A stretch of 64,000 nucleotides of DNA. Source: Isochrysis galbana. Taxonomy: Eukaryota > Haptophyta > Isochrysidales > Isochrysidaceae. The position numbers were made by a program, and so were the translations under genes. The notes below the pieces were generated by a model. It did no database searches. It saw nothing but the letters and a program-made list of their open reading frames with translations, and was not told where the DNA came from. The DNA lies in NCBI GenBank assembly GCA_018136815.1, contig CM030939.1:4271419-4335418 (forward strand), read 5' to 3'. Shown here piece by piece: positions 18,095 through 28,479 of the stretch (positions are counted from its first letter, which is position 1; every line of letters begins with the position of its first letter).

Positions 18095-18960
18095 TACAAA
18101 AAATCTTCTTAAAAATCCCCGCTACTTGTGCGGTATGAGGCAGTGTGCTCGTGGACCTCCCTACTACCCTACCTTATACCTTAACCCTCGTACATGCCTA
18201 GTCCTCCTGGAGGACGCTAATCGCTTCTCGAGTATGTTGGAGCCCCTAGGGGTCTTTGGCGGGGCCCTTTGCCCTTTGAGACACATATAGGCCCCCTTGC
18301 GGGCTTGGGTAGAAGTACCAAGAATAAACTCGTCAATAATGCTTGGTTTTAGAAGCGCGGGAGAACGTTGCCACGAAAGCGCGGGCAGGGTGGGGCGCGA
18401 GGTCCGCTGAAGAAGGCCGAGCGAGTGTCAACTCAAAAGGGTTTGTGTGGGTACAGTCAGTGCTCTGTGGACAAGCCCAAGCGCCCCCAGCACAAGTGTT
18501 TGGCCTGTATGTGGAGGGACGGGCGCCTTCTACCATATCCATATGCAGTGCTTTTTTGCGTGCCACCGGTGTCTAGTCGAGTAGTTTGGGGGTTTTCGCC
18601 GTTTTTTGGCGGTTTTCGCGTTTTCGTCGATTTCGCATCTCTCAAATGTCACTATAACTTCATGCACATGTGCTTGGCTGCTTTGGGGGTTCTAATCTGC
18701 CTATGTACACATGGTCCGGCACAAAAATTCTGTCGTTTGAGCGCCCCGACCCGAATGCCAGCCCCCCCTTTTCGGGGTTTTAGGCATGTACTAGGGTTAA
18801 CCCCTAACAACCCCCTTGCCCTTCCCCAGTTCCCTCTTTAGCGGAGAAGCTGGTTCTGGGGAGGCCGCGCGCGCTGCTTCGGCCAGGAGTTGGAGAGAAG
18901 GGGGCGGGAGACTGTGTCAACTCCTTCGCTCTGGCTCAGCTTGTATCAACTTTTCTTATA
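18095..18960 (-). repeat. LINE-like 3' end, occupied copy
   Basis: The outer parts, 18095-18184 and 18797-18960, are the reverse complement of 5394-5690. The repeat begins AAAAAATCTTCTTAAAAATC on the plus strand. The two halves are pushed apart by the MITE described next. On the plus strand the T-rich 3' end thus reads as an A-rich start. Confidence 0.75.
18185..18796. mobile_element. piggyBac-like MITE, 612 bp, TTAA duplications
   Basis: The element begins CCCTCGTACATGCCTA at 18185 and ends with the inverse TAGGCATGTACTAGGG at 18781-18796, a 16-bp terminal inverted repeat with one mismatch. It is bounded by TTAA at 18181-18184 and 18797-18800. The paralogous repeat at 5394-5690 has one TTAA at the equivalent point (5620-5623) and no insert. 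TTAA duplication and CCCT ends are the known signature of piggyBac elements. No transposase is present. A short frame near 18430-18560 has a Cys cluster (CGYSQCSVDKPKRPQHKCLAC) that could be a remnant of the Cys-rich C-terminus, but this is weak. Confidence 0.8.
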
Positions 18961-19069
18961 CCTCATAGAATTTCTCTTACTGCCCGTTGGGGTCTTTACT
19001 AAAAAGGGGTAAGCTACCTTAGGTGATGTTTCGTATATCAAGACCTCTCGCAGCGGGAAAGACATATAC

Positions 19070-19565
19070 ATATATACCGGGGGGGGGCGGGAGCGGGAGA
19101 TCGGGACTTAAGCCGCGCTATGCCTAGCTAGGGTGCCGTGTGTGTGAGTGTGTGAGTGTGTACGTGTGTACTGTGTGTGGGTGTCCGAGTCGCATGTGAC
19201 ACGTGACCACAATTATGAGTACGGTATAATGGTATCATGTGTTGTGTGTTGTACCAACACCAACACCAACCAATGAGCCGATGCCGCGCCTCGTGCCTAA
19301 TATCTGAGTGTTATTGAGCCAAGTGGATATTGCCATCTAGGTACATGTAGATAGTGTCCGGCTGCCATCTAGGAACAGGAACATGTGGATAGTGAAAATG
19401 CGAGACTATACAGTAGATATCTAGGTATCTTACAAACATGTTCCATGCCTTACTGCGGAAGGGGGGGGGGGACGGCGGAGGGGCGGAGGGGGGGGAGGAA
19501 ATCTGCGGAAGGGGGGGGGGGGGGGGGGCGGAGGGGGGGAAGGAAATCTGCGGGGGGGGGGAGTT
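19070..19565 (+). repeat. Low-complexity G-rich and GT-rich region
   Basis: A GTGTGTGAGTGTG tract lies at 19138-19180. At 19460-19562 poly-G runs of up to about 18 alternate with two copies of GAGGAAATCTGCGG-like words. No gene is seen. Confidence 0.7.
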
Positions 19566-19705
19566 CTGTTACCTGCATTTCTTACCTTAAACGCGTGGAC
19601 AATTACCGTAACGGTAAAAATAAATAAAACTCAAATCCTCGAATTTCGAGACGAAAATCGGCGAACCAGGACTTGAGCCCAGGGAGAATCCGAATCTGCA
19701 CGCCT
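19566..19705 (-). repeat. Repeat shared inverted with 54595-54730
   Basis: The reverse complement shares CAGATTCGGATTC, CTCAAGTCC, GTCTCGAAATT and GCGTTTAAGGTAA, in order, with the segment just left of the large retrotransposon leader. The 54.6-kb copy abuts the presumed 5' end of that element, so the repeat may be part of it or its insertion target. Confidence 0.55.
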
Positions 19706-19799
19706 TGCATGACCACGAAGAACATAGAAGACGGTATATAACGAAGAAGGCTCGTACTCATGCCAAAATATTCATGCCAAAAGGCCTGAATATAACACA

Positions 19800-20000
19800 T
19801 GTGCATTGTGCATGTGCGCCGGGCAGCTGGCAAACTCTGGATGCAGGACGAGAAGGCCGTCCTCTCACGCATCACGGACCTCATCACCCAGAATGAGGCA
19901 AGGGTGGTCGCCTACCAGCAGAACGCAGAACGACATTGACACCATCCACAGGATCGAGGACGCGGAGAAGGAAAAGAAGACGAAGAAGATGAAGATTTAA
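19800..20000 (+). pseudogene. Possible broken coding fragment
   Basis: Two plus-strand frames read in succession give a charged, helical stretch: KAVLSRITDLITQNEARVV, then after a frame change DIDTIHRIEDAEKEKKTKK, ending at 20000. Composition suggests an old coding piece, but I do not recognise it. Confidence 0.25.
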
Positions 20001-20404
20001 GGCTGCTTGACGCTGATGGGTTTTATGAAAGGCGCGTTCTGAAAGCGCGCGGCGCGATGTGTTCACCGTAGGTATATTAAAAGTCAGCAATAGGGTCTAT
20101 GAATATTGTTGTATAAATGACTATGGACATTTGATGGCTCTATTTGATTGATGTCCCATAATTGACGGAACGATACCTTCGACCTTCGAATCCACGCGGG
20201 GCATTCTTGCGCCACAAAAATGTCCCCACACGCTCTTATACTTATACTTTGTGCTACTATTGGTTTCGCGTGCGTTTGTGTGAATGTGCGTTTGCGTGAA
20301 TGTAGTGAGAATCTTAGCCTGCGAGTATAGGATTGCGATGCGAGCGGCGATGGCGCTCGCCCTTGCGCAAGCTGCCGTGGTTGCCTACTGGGCACCATGG
20401 CGAA

Positions 20405-20475
20405 TACGCGCCAGCTGCCGGCGTGCCCTCACCCAGACGATCTCCAAAAGTGAGATCAGCCTTACAGCCCTGGCG
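20405..20475 (+). repeat. Tiny gag-start relic
   Basis: GCCAGCTGCCGGCGTGCCCT followed by GATCTCCAAAAGTGAGATCA matches gag codons 22-40 of the large retrotransposon (55836-55890) with few changes. Nothing else of the element is seen nearby. Confidence 0.6.
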
Positions 20476-20963
20476 GGCCCGATGAGGGTCGGTGGTTAGC
20501 GGACCCCCTTTTTGCCACTGTGACAAGGACTGCGCACCCGTACCGAGGTACAAGTGTGGAACCGACCGTTCCATGCTCAGGCTTCTAGCGCCCTGGCCCC
20601 GGCACGAAACATACTAATGGAAGGCCCTAGGACACAAGGAGACGATGGAATATCGGCCGGTGTGCAAATGGCACAAATCAAATAGACGAGCCAACGGCTC
20701 GGAGAGTAAAAGCCCTTTGAAAGAGCATTGGGGGAATATGGGCGAAGGCTAAGCAGTATCGTGCTCATATCCGCTACAATGCACACAAGGCCTTTTCATG
20801 TTGCCAACGCCTTGAGAGGTTTCGCCGTGTCCCCTAGAGATTCTAGCCATGCCGTGCTGAGTGGCGAAGCCGGCCAGACTGCATCAGCCGACAATCTGAA
20901 CGAGGCCGCGTGCGCAATTTTGTGCCGGTCAAGCGCTCGGAAAGTCGACGGTTCCCGTGAATG

Positions 20964-23900
20964 TCATGGTGCCGAGAAGACGGCTGCATGCTTCGGAACA
21001 TCTGATCGCGTCTTGCCGGCGGAGAGCGATCGCTTCATGGCTTCGCGGCCGAAATTGGCGGGTCCGAAGGTAGAATCAAGCGCGCTCGCAAGCGATGGCG
21101 CGTTCTCAATGATCTGCACAGCAGTTGCCGCCCCGATGGATGCAAGGAGATCATCGCACAATTGTAGCTGCTCGGCAACGCATCCCGAGGTGGGCTCGCC
21201 AACAGCTTGCAAAACTTCGAAGATGATAAAGAAGGCCTCCTGCACGTCTCGCCGATTGGCCTCGAGATTAATACATTCGTCTGCCCAGAGAAAATCTAGC
21301 ACGTGCTTGCGGTACGTGTCAAGCATCGTGTTGAGCACCCCGTACGAGCACTTGCTCTTGTTGTCGATGATTGCGCAAGCCTCAATGAGCGAGCGCAGTG
21401 CAACGCCAAGATGGGAGAGATGTGCGAGCCTGCCGACTCGCGATCGGAATAGCCGTAGCACGGGCGCAAGGACGGTGGCAAGCGGAGGAGGCGCGGCAAC
21501 ATCGAGCACTCCGAGCTCGAGTAGTGCGCTGCACGCAGCAAGGGCGTCGCCGCCGCGCCATGCTCTGCCACCACGAGCGAGCAGCCGGTGGCGATAGCGA
21601 GAATCATCACAGCCACCGGTAGCGGCCTCTACGAGCATAGCGATCGATGCATGCGCATGCGTCAAGAAGATGGAGCGACGCGATTGCATACGTCTCGGAG
21701 GCAAGGCCACAACAGGGTCAGTAGACGTGTTGCTATGTCCGAGGAAGATGAAGTGGTACCTCTTGGTCATCGCGACGTATCTAGCATGACTGGCATTGTG
21801 GCGTCCACTTGACTCGACGTCGTCCCCGACAGCCCCGATGAGGACGCAGCAGTGCAATTTGACTTCTGCATCGGATGCGCCGCTCATGTACGAGATGAGC
21901 TCGCGGGTCGCTTGCTTGGGGAATTCAGCGAGGCCAGGCCCAGTCCAATTCTGGTCCCCAAAAGCCAAGGAGCGGACCAAATGCATGGTATTCGAGTGCA
22001 TTGCCACCACTGCGCTTACAATGCGAGAGCAGTATATGGCAATGGCCTTGTCGAGCCCGCTACCTCGAATGACGTAGTCCTCACGCAGGTGCACCTCGTA
22101 CGGCGGCAGGGCTCGGCGACGGCCCTCAGAAGCCGGACTCGCGTTCTCGCTAGAGCTCATTGCCACCGAAACATTCACAAAGGCAGTGAAGATGAACGTC
22201 TCGTACTCTTGGATCACAGTGTGACGAGCAACGTCGATCACCTCGGGCCCAAGCTCGCTTCGGAGTCGGAGCACCCCGGCCAGGTCGGTGTACGCAAGGG
22301 CGTGGCAGTGCCCGTACAAGCACGGGTTCCCAACGGCATCCGCGCTGATACGAATCTCGGAAATGAGTACCCGGTGCAATTCCATCAACGCTTCCGCAGC
22401 GGCATCACCCCGCGCATGGCCTCGTCGGCGCGGCCCTAGGGATCGATCCCGCGACGCAGGCGGCGGCATGCGGCAGACAAGACAGCCGGGAATCACGGCG
22501 GCCGACTCGGGCGCTGGCAACATTGTGGCCCCGCACGCACGCACTAGTGCATCGTCATCCTCACGCCACATCTCGAAGGCGACGGCGGAGCGCTTCATAC
22601 CGAGCAGTGCGGAAGTGAAGGGATTATGTGGGAGCCGCGAGGCACTCGTGAGCGAGAGCAGCACCGCCTCCACTGCCGCGTCGAGGCGAGAGTCTGTCAC
22701 GTACTGCAAGAGCACAGCCTCATTGTGAGCCACGGGTGGGTACGCTCGGCTCGCCTTCAACCGCTCTCGTTCCGCGGCCAAATCGATCCTCCGCTCGCGC
22801 ATGGGAGGCGGCTGCATTGACAGCGGGACCTGAACGTCGGCCGTTGCAGCAAAGACTTGCCGGCAGAATTCGCTCAATCCGGTGCTCAGCGTCATTAGCG
22901 TATCGCACATTTGCCGGCTGACAAAGTTGACCGCGCGTGCGAAAGCCAGGAGGCGACGCGCAAGCTCGCGCCGAGAGTGCTCATCGGCGGGAAGACGCAG
23001 CGATCCGCTGGCGTCCGACGCATCAGTCATCATGCGCCGGAGCATAGGTTCGAGAGGCGCAAGATCACCCCAGCGCTCAGCGAGTAGTAGCCGCGACAAT
23101 TCCCGGCAGTGGGTGAGCCACTGACGGCAGAGAAGTTGAGCTGCTCGCGCACCCTTCCCGTGCTCGAGAGAGAGCGGGGCAACGGCTAATATCATCCGAG
23201 CAACAGTGGAGAACGCGTGCGCGATAGCCGCTAGCACAGTCGCATCCGAGCTTAGGAAGACAGCGAGCTCGGGGAGCAATGGCTTTCGTTCGGCGTTATT
23301 CAGATGTGGCAGCAGTAGCACAGCGGCTTCGGCGACATGCATGTACTGGCCTTTGGTGAGAGCTTGCGAAAGCTGTCGCTTCAGGAAAGAGGCGTGGTGG
23401 AGCTGGGCTTTGTTGGGGGCGGCAGCACTGCGTCGATTTTCGGGGAGAGCCAAATAGGCGATGCCCTCGCTCTCCTCTGGCCATGCGCACGTAAACAACA
23501 ATGAGAGAGCGGGCGGCGTGATCTCGGTACGATCGCCCTGTATGGCGAAGCCAACTGCCGGCCCGCTGCTATTATCCGTTGCTGCGCGACGCCGCCCACT
23601 GCTGGCACCTGTATATGCGAATATGAAGCTCTTCTGCACACTGATGTACTTCGACTGCGGAGGCTCATCCTCACGACGCCTCGGCGCGTGTGGTCCCTCC
23701 TCCTCGACCACTGCGACCGCAATGAACACGTGCAAATATATCGGGTGACCAGAAAGTGCTGCAGCTCGTATAGCACGCCGGCAAGCCGGCGACAATGGCG
23801 ATGTGCGCAGCTCTGCTGCGCTAAAGCTGAGTAGCCGCGCCCACCGTGTGTGCAAAATGCCGCTCAAGCGACCTGATGTTGGCGTCATGAGTGGCGCCGC

Positions 23901-24812
23901 GTCGTGTTCATGCCCAATGATGGCCGAGTCTTCCTCGACATCTTTCTCATCGGCTTCAGAAGCATTAACGTCATCGGAACCCCGCCCCTGAACGGCATAA
24001 ACCTCGAGGCCGTCGACGAAATGATGATGCGAGGCATCCAGCGCCAACACCGTACTCGTGATTCGCGTCTGCAACGCTTCCAGAGCTACCTCCAGAGAGT
24101 CGGGCGGGCCCGCAGTGGAGAAGTGCTCAAACACCTCAATGGCGGGTACTTGCCCCATCAACCGCGGCGCCCACAGCCCAGAGACGCCAACAGCCGAGGT
24201 GGCATTCACCAACAATTGATCTGCGCTTCCCCGCACAGCGATCCGGTCATTGAAGGCAGCGATCAGGCCCGTAGGCTGCAGCAGCTGTTGCGCTCGTTCG
24301 AGGGCTGTGGGGTCGATAACTGGAACCAGCTCAGCCGAGCATGCCCCATGCGGGCTCAGCTGGACTAGCCGCGAGTCCATTCCGCAGCGCGCCACATTGG
24401 ATGGCTCGTCCCAAATACGCTGACTGTACTGTCTGCGGTCGAGGTCATTCTGTGGCCAACCATGCGAGGAGCACATCTCCTCGCGCCGGAGCATCCGGAT
24501 GACGGAGGGGTAGGGGGACCAGCGCAGGTGGAGCTCGCTCAGGACGGCCTGGACGCAGCTGGACAGTCTCTCCTCCACCCGATGGATCTCGAAGTACTGG
24601 CGGAGCTGGCGTGCACGCGCGCCAGCAAAGCCGCCTGCTGCCTCAGCATGCTTGAGCCTGTTGTAAGCCATATCGACAGCGAGGTCGAGGGTGGCGTCCG
24701 TGTCGAGCTTCGGCTGCCGTTTTGCCTCCTCGACGCGTTGTTGGCCTGCTTTGCCTCTCTTGGTCCCACGCTCCCCTCTCTTCTGGCCGGCCCCCTCGGT
24801 GGGCTGGCCCAT
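20964..24812 (-). CDS. Large uncharacterised protein, about 1280 aa
   Basis: One open frame runs 1282 codons from ATG 24812; an upstream in-frame ATG at 24947 would add 45 Gly/Glu/Arg-rich residues that look like 5' UTR. Codon composition is even throughout, and the antisense frames look like shadows, so it is a real gene. An acidic serine-rich loop occurs near residue 290 (DVNASEADEKDVEEDSA), a histidine-rich start to a beta-looking block near 270, and mostly helical sequence elsewhere, including LDTYRKHVLDFLWADECINL towards the C-terminus. There is no signal peptide, no clear membrane segment and no catalytic motif I recognise. A helical scaffold or membrane-traffic/cytoskeletal protein is conceivable, but I do not assign a function. 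It is intronless despite its length, unlike several neighbours. Confidence 0.75.
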   Translation of the reverse strand: MGQPTEGAGQKRGERGTKRGKAGQQRVEEAKRQPKLDTDATLDLAVDMAYNRLKHAEAAGGFAGARARQLRQYFEIHRVEERLSSCVQAVLSELHLRWSPYPSVIRMLRREEMCSSHGWPQNDLDRRQYSQRIWDEPSNVARCGMDSRLVQLSPHGACSAELVPVIDPTALERAQQLLQPTGLIAAFNDRIAVRGSADQLLVNATSAVGVSGLWAPRLMGQVPAIEVFEHFSTAGPPDSLEVALEALQTRITSTVLALDASHHHFVDGLEVYAVQGRGSDDVNASEADEKDVEEDSAIIGHEHDAAPLMTPTSGRLSGILHTRWARLLSFSAAELRTSPLSPACRRAIRAAALSGHPIYLHVFIAVAVVEEEGPHAPRRREDEPPQSKYISVQKSFIFAYTGASSGRRRAATDNSSGPAVGFAIQGDRTEITPPALSLLFTCAWPEESEGIAYLALPENRRSAAAPNKAQLHHASFLKRQLSQALTKGQYMHVAEAAVLLLPHLNNAERKPLLPELAVFLSSDATVLAAIAHAFSTVARMILAVAPLSLEHGKGARAAQLLCRQWLTHCRELSRLLLAERWGDLAPLEPMLRRMMTDASDASGSLRLPADEHSRRELARRLLAFARAVNFVSRQMCDTLMTLSTGLSEFCRQVFAATADVQVPLSMQPPPMRERRIDLAAERERLKASRAYPPVAHNEAVLLQYVTDSRLDAAVEAVLLSLTSASRLPHNPFTSALLGMKRSAVAFEMWREDDDALVRACGATMLPAPESAAVIPGCLVCRMPPPASRDRSLGPRRRGHARGDAAAEALMELHRVLISEIRISADAVGNPCLYGHCHALAYTDLAGVLRLRSELGPEVIDVARHTVIQEYETFIFTAFVNVSVAMSSSENASPASEGRRRALPPYEVHLREDYVIRGSGLDKAIAIYCSRIVSAVVAMHSNTMHLVRSLAFGDQNWTGPGLAEFPKQATRELISYMSGASDAEVKLHCCVLIGAVGDDVESSGRHNASHARYVAMTKRYHFIFLGHSNTSTDPVVALPPRRMQSRRSIFLTHAHASIAMLVEAATGGCDDSRYRHRLLARGGRAWRGGDALAACSALLELGVLDVAAPPPLATVLAPVLRLFRSRVGRLAHLSHLGVALRSLIEACAIIDNKSKCSYGVLNTMLDTYRKHVLDFLWADECINLEANRRDVQEAFFIIFEVLQAVGEPTSGCVAEQLQLCDDLLASIGAATAVQIIENAPSLASALDSTFGPANFGREAMKRSLSAGKTRSDVPKHAAVFSAP

Positions 24813-25244
24813 GGCCGGCAGACACCCGCCTCCACCTGTCCGCTTTCCCCACCTCCTCCGCCTCTCTCCCTCTCCCTCCCCCTCTCCTCCTCCCCTCCCT
24901 CTCTCTGCTCTTTCCTTCTCACGGAGAGTGGACTTGTGACCTGTCAAACATCTCTTTACACATGCAGGGTTTCACGGTAAGCGTTCACACCGTTACTAGA
25001 TGTGACTTCTCTCCGGATTGCGCTCTTCCGCCAGGGGCTGAGCCGGGTCCCCTCGGAGAGCAGGCCACGCACGGATGCTCCGCCAGCAAAAGGATGTACA
25101 GCGCGATGCTCACTCCGAACCAGATCCCGACCCTTTTGTTGCCCATCTTTGTTGCTGTTAACGACTACGACTACCATGAAGGCCGCAATCACAGCATACC
25201 AGAAGATGAGGAAGGGAGGAAGGGTAAGGGTATCAGTTCTGTCG

Positions 25245-26072
25245 GTCGATCGACGTTATAGTTATAGTAATCACTGAAGGCGCCGTCGATAACGATACTG
25301 TAAATCCACATGGTTTGTCCACCCTAAAGATATGTAACAAAAATATCTAGTGCGCTGATTGGCGATGATTGGTTGCGGCCGACCAAAATACAAAATACGA
25401 CCCCCCTCGGGCTAAGGTTGCACTTTCTTAGTTGGTCCCGGGTTCGCCTCGGAGGAGTCCCTGAAATGAGGGGTGGCGAGTGTCAGCCAATAGCCAATAG
25501 CCCGGTCAATCACTAGCAGTAGCAGGGGGGTGCGGAGGGCACCATCGGTAATGGTAATGGGCAAACGAGGGCCTAACTAAGCTCCCTATCTATTTCTATT
25601 TCTATTATTTATATGAGCTATATGTTCTGGTATGAGAAGAAGAAGAAGGTGTGCAACCCGAGGTTAATTTTTCACCCGCGACCTCCCCCCCATTTTGGTA
25701 TAAAACTGTAGAAGCAGCCACACTTTGGATGGCAGATCGGCGCCTCGCCGCTCCTCATTTGAGGGACTCCTCCCTGACAAGCCCAGCCCCCCTGAGTGAA
25801 AGTGAGACTCGAGACTCGCCATCCACCCGCCACCCGGGTCCAACTTCAACTTCCAACTTCCAACTTAGAAAGTGCAACCTGAGGGATTTTTTGTCGGCCG
25901 CAACCAATCAGCGCACCCGCTCTTGTTGCATTGTCGTTGTAGTTTTAGGCTTTAGGGTGGACACATAAAACATAAAACTACCCGGCCAGCGCCGCTACCG
26001 CTAGCTAGCGCCGAACCGTTTCGATACACACTATCGAAGGCGCCTTCAGTGATTACTACAACGTCGATCGAC
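25245..26072. mobile_element. Long foldback (inverted-repeat) element
   Basis: The left arm, 25245 to about 25490, is repeated in reverse complement at about 25730-26072. Shared words in mirror order are GTCGATCGACG, TAATCACTGAAGGCGCC, GTCCACCCTAAAG, GCGCTGATTGG, GGTTGCACTTTCT and GGAGTCCCT. The arms are imperfect, with insertions in the right arm. The central 240 bp holds the piece shared with 7615-7720. No coding sequence and no clear target duplication were found. Confidence 0.7.
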
Positions 26073-26284
26073 TGTGGCGCCCGCTGGCCGACGAGTCGAG
26101 GGGCGGAAAATTCAACGAATTCGTCGAGGTCGAGGTCGCGTTCCGTCGAAAGAGACGGAACGTGAACGTGACCTCGAGTTCACACATTCGATGTGATGTT
26201 GCACCCTTGAGCGTCGTGGAGCGCGCTAGTTTTGTAGAGATTGAGGTGCCCTCTTTGCAGGGGTATCACGTTGAGAATTGTAGT

Positions 26285-26520
26285 CTTGTAAAGCATCTTG
26301 TATCTTGTTGGCTAGCATGCCTAGCCACTAGCCACATACACCGGGCGACCGGGCGAGCCATGCACCAATTGCGCCCCCCCCCCCCCATCGCGGGGTAGGG
26401 ACTCCGTTGCCGTCGAGGGCTTCGGCCCCGAAGCACTAGGATGAAACCAGCACAGACAAGAAAACTCTAACAAAGGGGCGGCCGACGGCCGATTAAACCA
26501 GCACCAACCAGAAAACTCTG
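26285..26520 (-). repeat. Dispersed repeat family E, copy 2
   Basis: The reverse complement shares the blocks of 1063-1240: CAGAGTTTTCTTGT, TCCTAGTGCT, CGACGGCAACGGAGTCCCTAC, CCCCGCGATGGGG, GTGTATGTGGCTAG and GCTAGCCAACAAGAT. It includes a C14 run at 26373-26386. Confidence 0.65.
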
Positions 26521-26687
26521 AGTAAAAGCAAAAAATCAGCAGAAAATAATAACAGAGAAAAAAGTCTCCAGCTATGTACTAGAAGAGCTCTACTAATAGC
26601 TGGTGGCAATTGGATCACTATTACTCCTACCCTACGGCTTTCAGCCTCGGACCGACCATCGGCGCCAGTCTCTCTCTCCGCTCGGCC

Positions 26688-27323
26688 ATGCCGCCGCCCC
26701 TCCCTGCCACGCGCCTCGGCTTCGACCTTACGCCGGCGGGTAAGCCAATCGTGATCGAGTTCTACCTAGACTTCATCTGCCCTTTCAGCACCAAGATGTA
26801 CAGGACCGTCTACCATCAAGTGCTGGAGAAGTTCGGCCCATCGGTGAATTTCGTTCTCCATCAAGTTCCTCAGCCGTGGCATGCACAGGGCTCATACGTG
26901 CACGAGGCGGCGATCTGCGTTCGCGAGGTGGCTCCATCTAAGTACGCTGCCTTCGTCATGTCCATTGCCGATGCCTTCGATAACAAGGGCATGTTCACAG
27001 ATTCAGACACTTGGAACAAGACGCGTGCGCAGGTGTACGCGGACCTCATCGCACTCGCCGCGCAGACGCTCTCTGAGTCGGAGGTGAAGAAGGTTGAATC
27101 GATGCTTCAACCTAAGGGGGATAGTCATGCGGGAAATCAGGCCATGCAGCAGATGAAATGGATCACCAAAGGCCACCGGTCGCGTGCGGTCCACATCACA
27201 CCGACCGTCTACGTGAATGGGGTTGAGGCAAGCATCGTCTCGAGCGGCTGGTCGGGGGAACAGTGGGAGAAGTTTCTCACTCCACTTGGTTCAGACAGTT
27301 TCCAGGGCAGTCTTCTGGAGTAA
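26688..27323 (+). CDS. DsbA-like thioredoxin-fold protein
   Basis: The 211-residue frame starts at ATG 26688. PIVIEFYLDFICPFSTKMY (about residues 20-38) is the thioredoxin-fold beta strand and active-site helix; the motif is C31-P-F-S34, with one cysteine instead of CxxC. HQVPQPWHAQG and the cis-proline block ITPTVYVNGVE (near 175-185) complete a DsbA/thioredoxin-4 arrangement with an inserted helical domain. With a single cysteine, disulfide exchange would need a monothiol mechanism, or the protein may act as a glutathione-dependent or chaperone-like relative. No secretion signal is visible from this start; upstream in-frame codons lack an ATG. It is a single exon between repeats. Confidence 0.8.
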   Translation: MPPPLPATRLGFDLTPAGKPIVIEFYLDFICPFSTKMYRTVYHQVLEKFGPSVNFVLHQVPQPWHAQGSYVHEAAICVREVAPSKYAAFVMSIADAFDNKGMFTDSDTWNKTRAQVYADLIALAAQTLSESEVKKVESMLQPKGDSHAGNQAMQQMKWITKGHRSRAVHITPTVYVNGVEASIVSSGWSGEQWEKFLTPLGSDSFQGSLLE

Positions 27324-27860
27324 AATGCAAGGTCCCTGTTGAGGGCGCTGCTCGAAGATTGGCGTCGGGAAGGATGACCACAGATGGAGGCAAGCTACAC
27401 ATTTAACGGGCGATTTAGCCTCGCAACAAGAGCACTATCGACCCGCCTTTCTCCTTTACCTGTCTTTGTCGCCCCTCTGAGAAATTCTCGTGTGGCAGGA
27501 GAGGAACCAGTAGATATTGAATCAATCGCCAACGGGTTGCCCCTGCCTTACCGTCATTAGGGAAACTGTGTCATTGTGTGCATAGTCACTTGAAAGAAGT
27601 AGCCAACGTTTCTCGAATGTCCCCCACCTCGGAACGGATTTTTCGAGTCTCCATTTAATATGATAATTAGTGTTGCGGATTAAGGGGGTCCTTGTACACT
27701 TCCCCTTTCGTATGCTCCCGGTTAGGTTTTCCCGCGCGACCCCCTCTCCGTCGTCGCGCCCCGATTCCCGCTCCTCCCTTGCACCATCCCGATCGGTCCC
27801 CCAAGGTGCGGGCCATCAAAAGTCCCGGTGCACGACCCAAATCCGGGAGAAATTATTCAC
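27324..27860. other. Gene-free 3' flank of DsbA-like gene
   Basis: No gene or clear repeat is seen. It probably holds the 3' untranslated region of the upstream gene. Confidence 0.4.
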
Positions 27861-27864
27861 CCCA

Positions 27865-28065
27865 AAAAATTATAATTACTAGGGTGGCTGACCCCCTCCC
27901 CCAATCAATATAATTACTAAGATGTCCGACCCCCTCCCCCCACAATTATAATTACTAGGGTATTGGAACCGCCCCTTCCCCCCGCCCCTTCCCGCCCCTT
28001 CCCCCCTGCCCCTTTCCCCCGCCCCTTCCCCCCGCCCCTTCCCCCCGCCCCTTTTCCCCCACCTC
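27865..28065 (+). repeat. ATAATTACTAGGGT tandem units and C-rich tract
   Basis: Three units of about 44 bp with TATAATTACTA and GACCCCCTCCCCC lie at 27865-27960. They are followed by about 100 bp of CCCCTTCCCCCCG repeats, G-quadruplex-forming on the minus strand. Confidence 0.75.
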
Positions 28066-28194
28066 CCTCCTCGCCCCACCCCATGTAGACCCCGCTCTCA
28101 CTGCCCCCGCAGTGCCTTCCCTGCCCTGCCTTGCCGCTGCCCGCGCTCGCCGCCTCCGTGGAGGAGAGGATGTTGTCTGCACACCATCGTACTT

Positions 28195-28470
28195 GGCCGC
28201 ACCATGCCACATGGTGCGGCATGGTACAGTGGTGTGGGAGTGGGGGAGGAGGAGGCAGCGTGCGGCATGCAGTAGGTGCAGCATGATGCGGCATGGTGCG
28301 GCATGGTACGGTGGTGTGCAAGTGGGGGAGGAGGCACCGCGCGGCGGCACGCAACGGCCCGCGCGGCATGCGGCAAGTGCAGCATGATGCGGCATGGTGC
28401 GGTGGTGTGGGAGTGGGGGAGCAGGCAGCGCGCGGCGGCGTGTTGTTGCGCGCGCGGCATGCGGCGGCCC
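28195..28470 (+). repeat. Three imperfect tandem units, 90-104 bp
   Basis: CATGGTGCGGCATGGTAC...GTGGTGTG..AGTGGGGGAG recurs from about 28202, 28289 and 28393, each followed by CGCGGCATGCGG-type words. Confidence 0.75.
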
Positions 28471-28479
28471 GCGCCCCCC

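Noticed and set aside
20728..21597. Long plus-strand frame antisense to the large orphan gene
   Set aside because: It mirrors the strong codon composition of the minus-strand gene; several further antisense frames occur along the same gene, as expected in GC-rich coding DNA.
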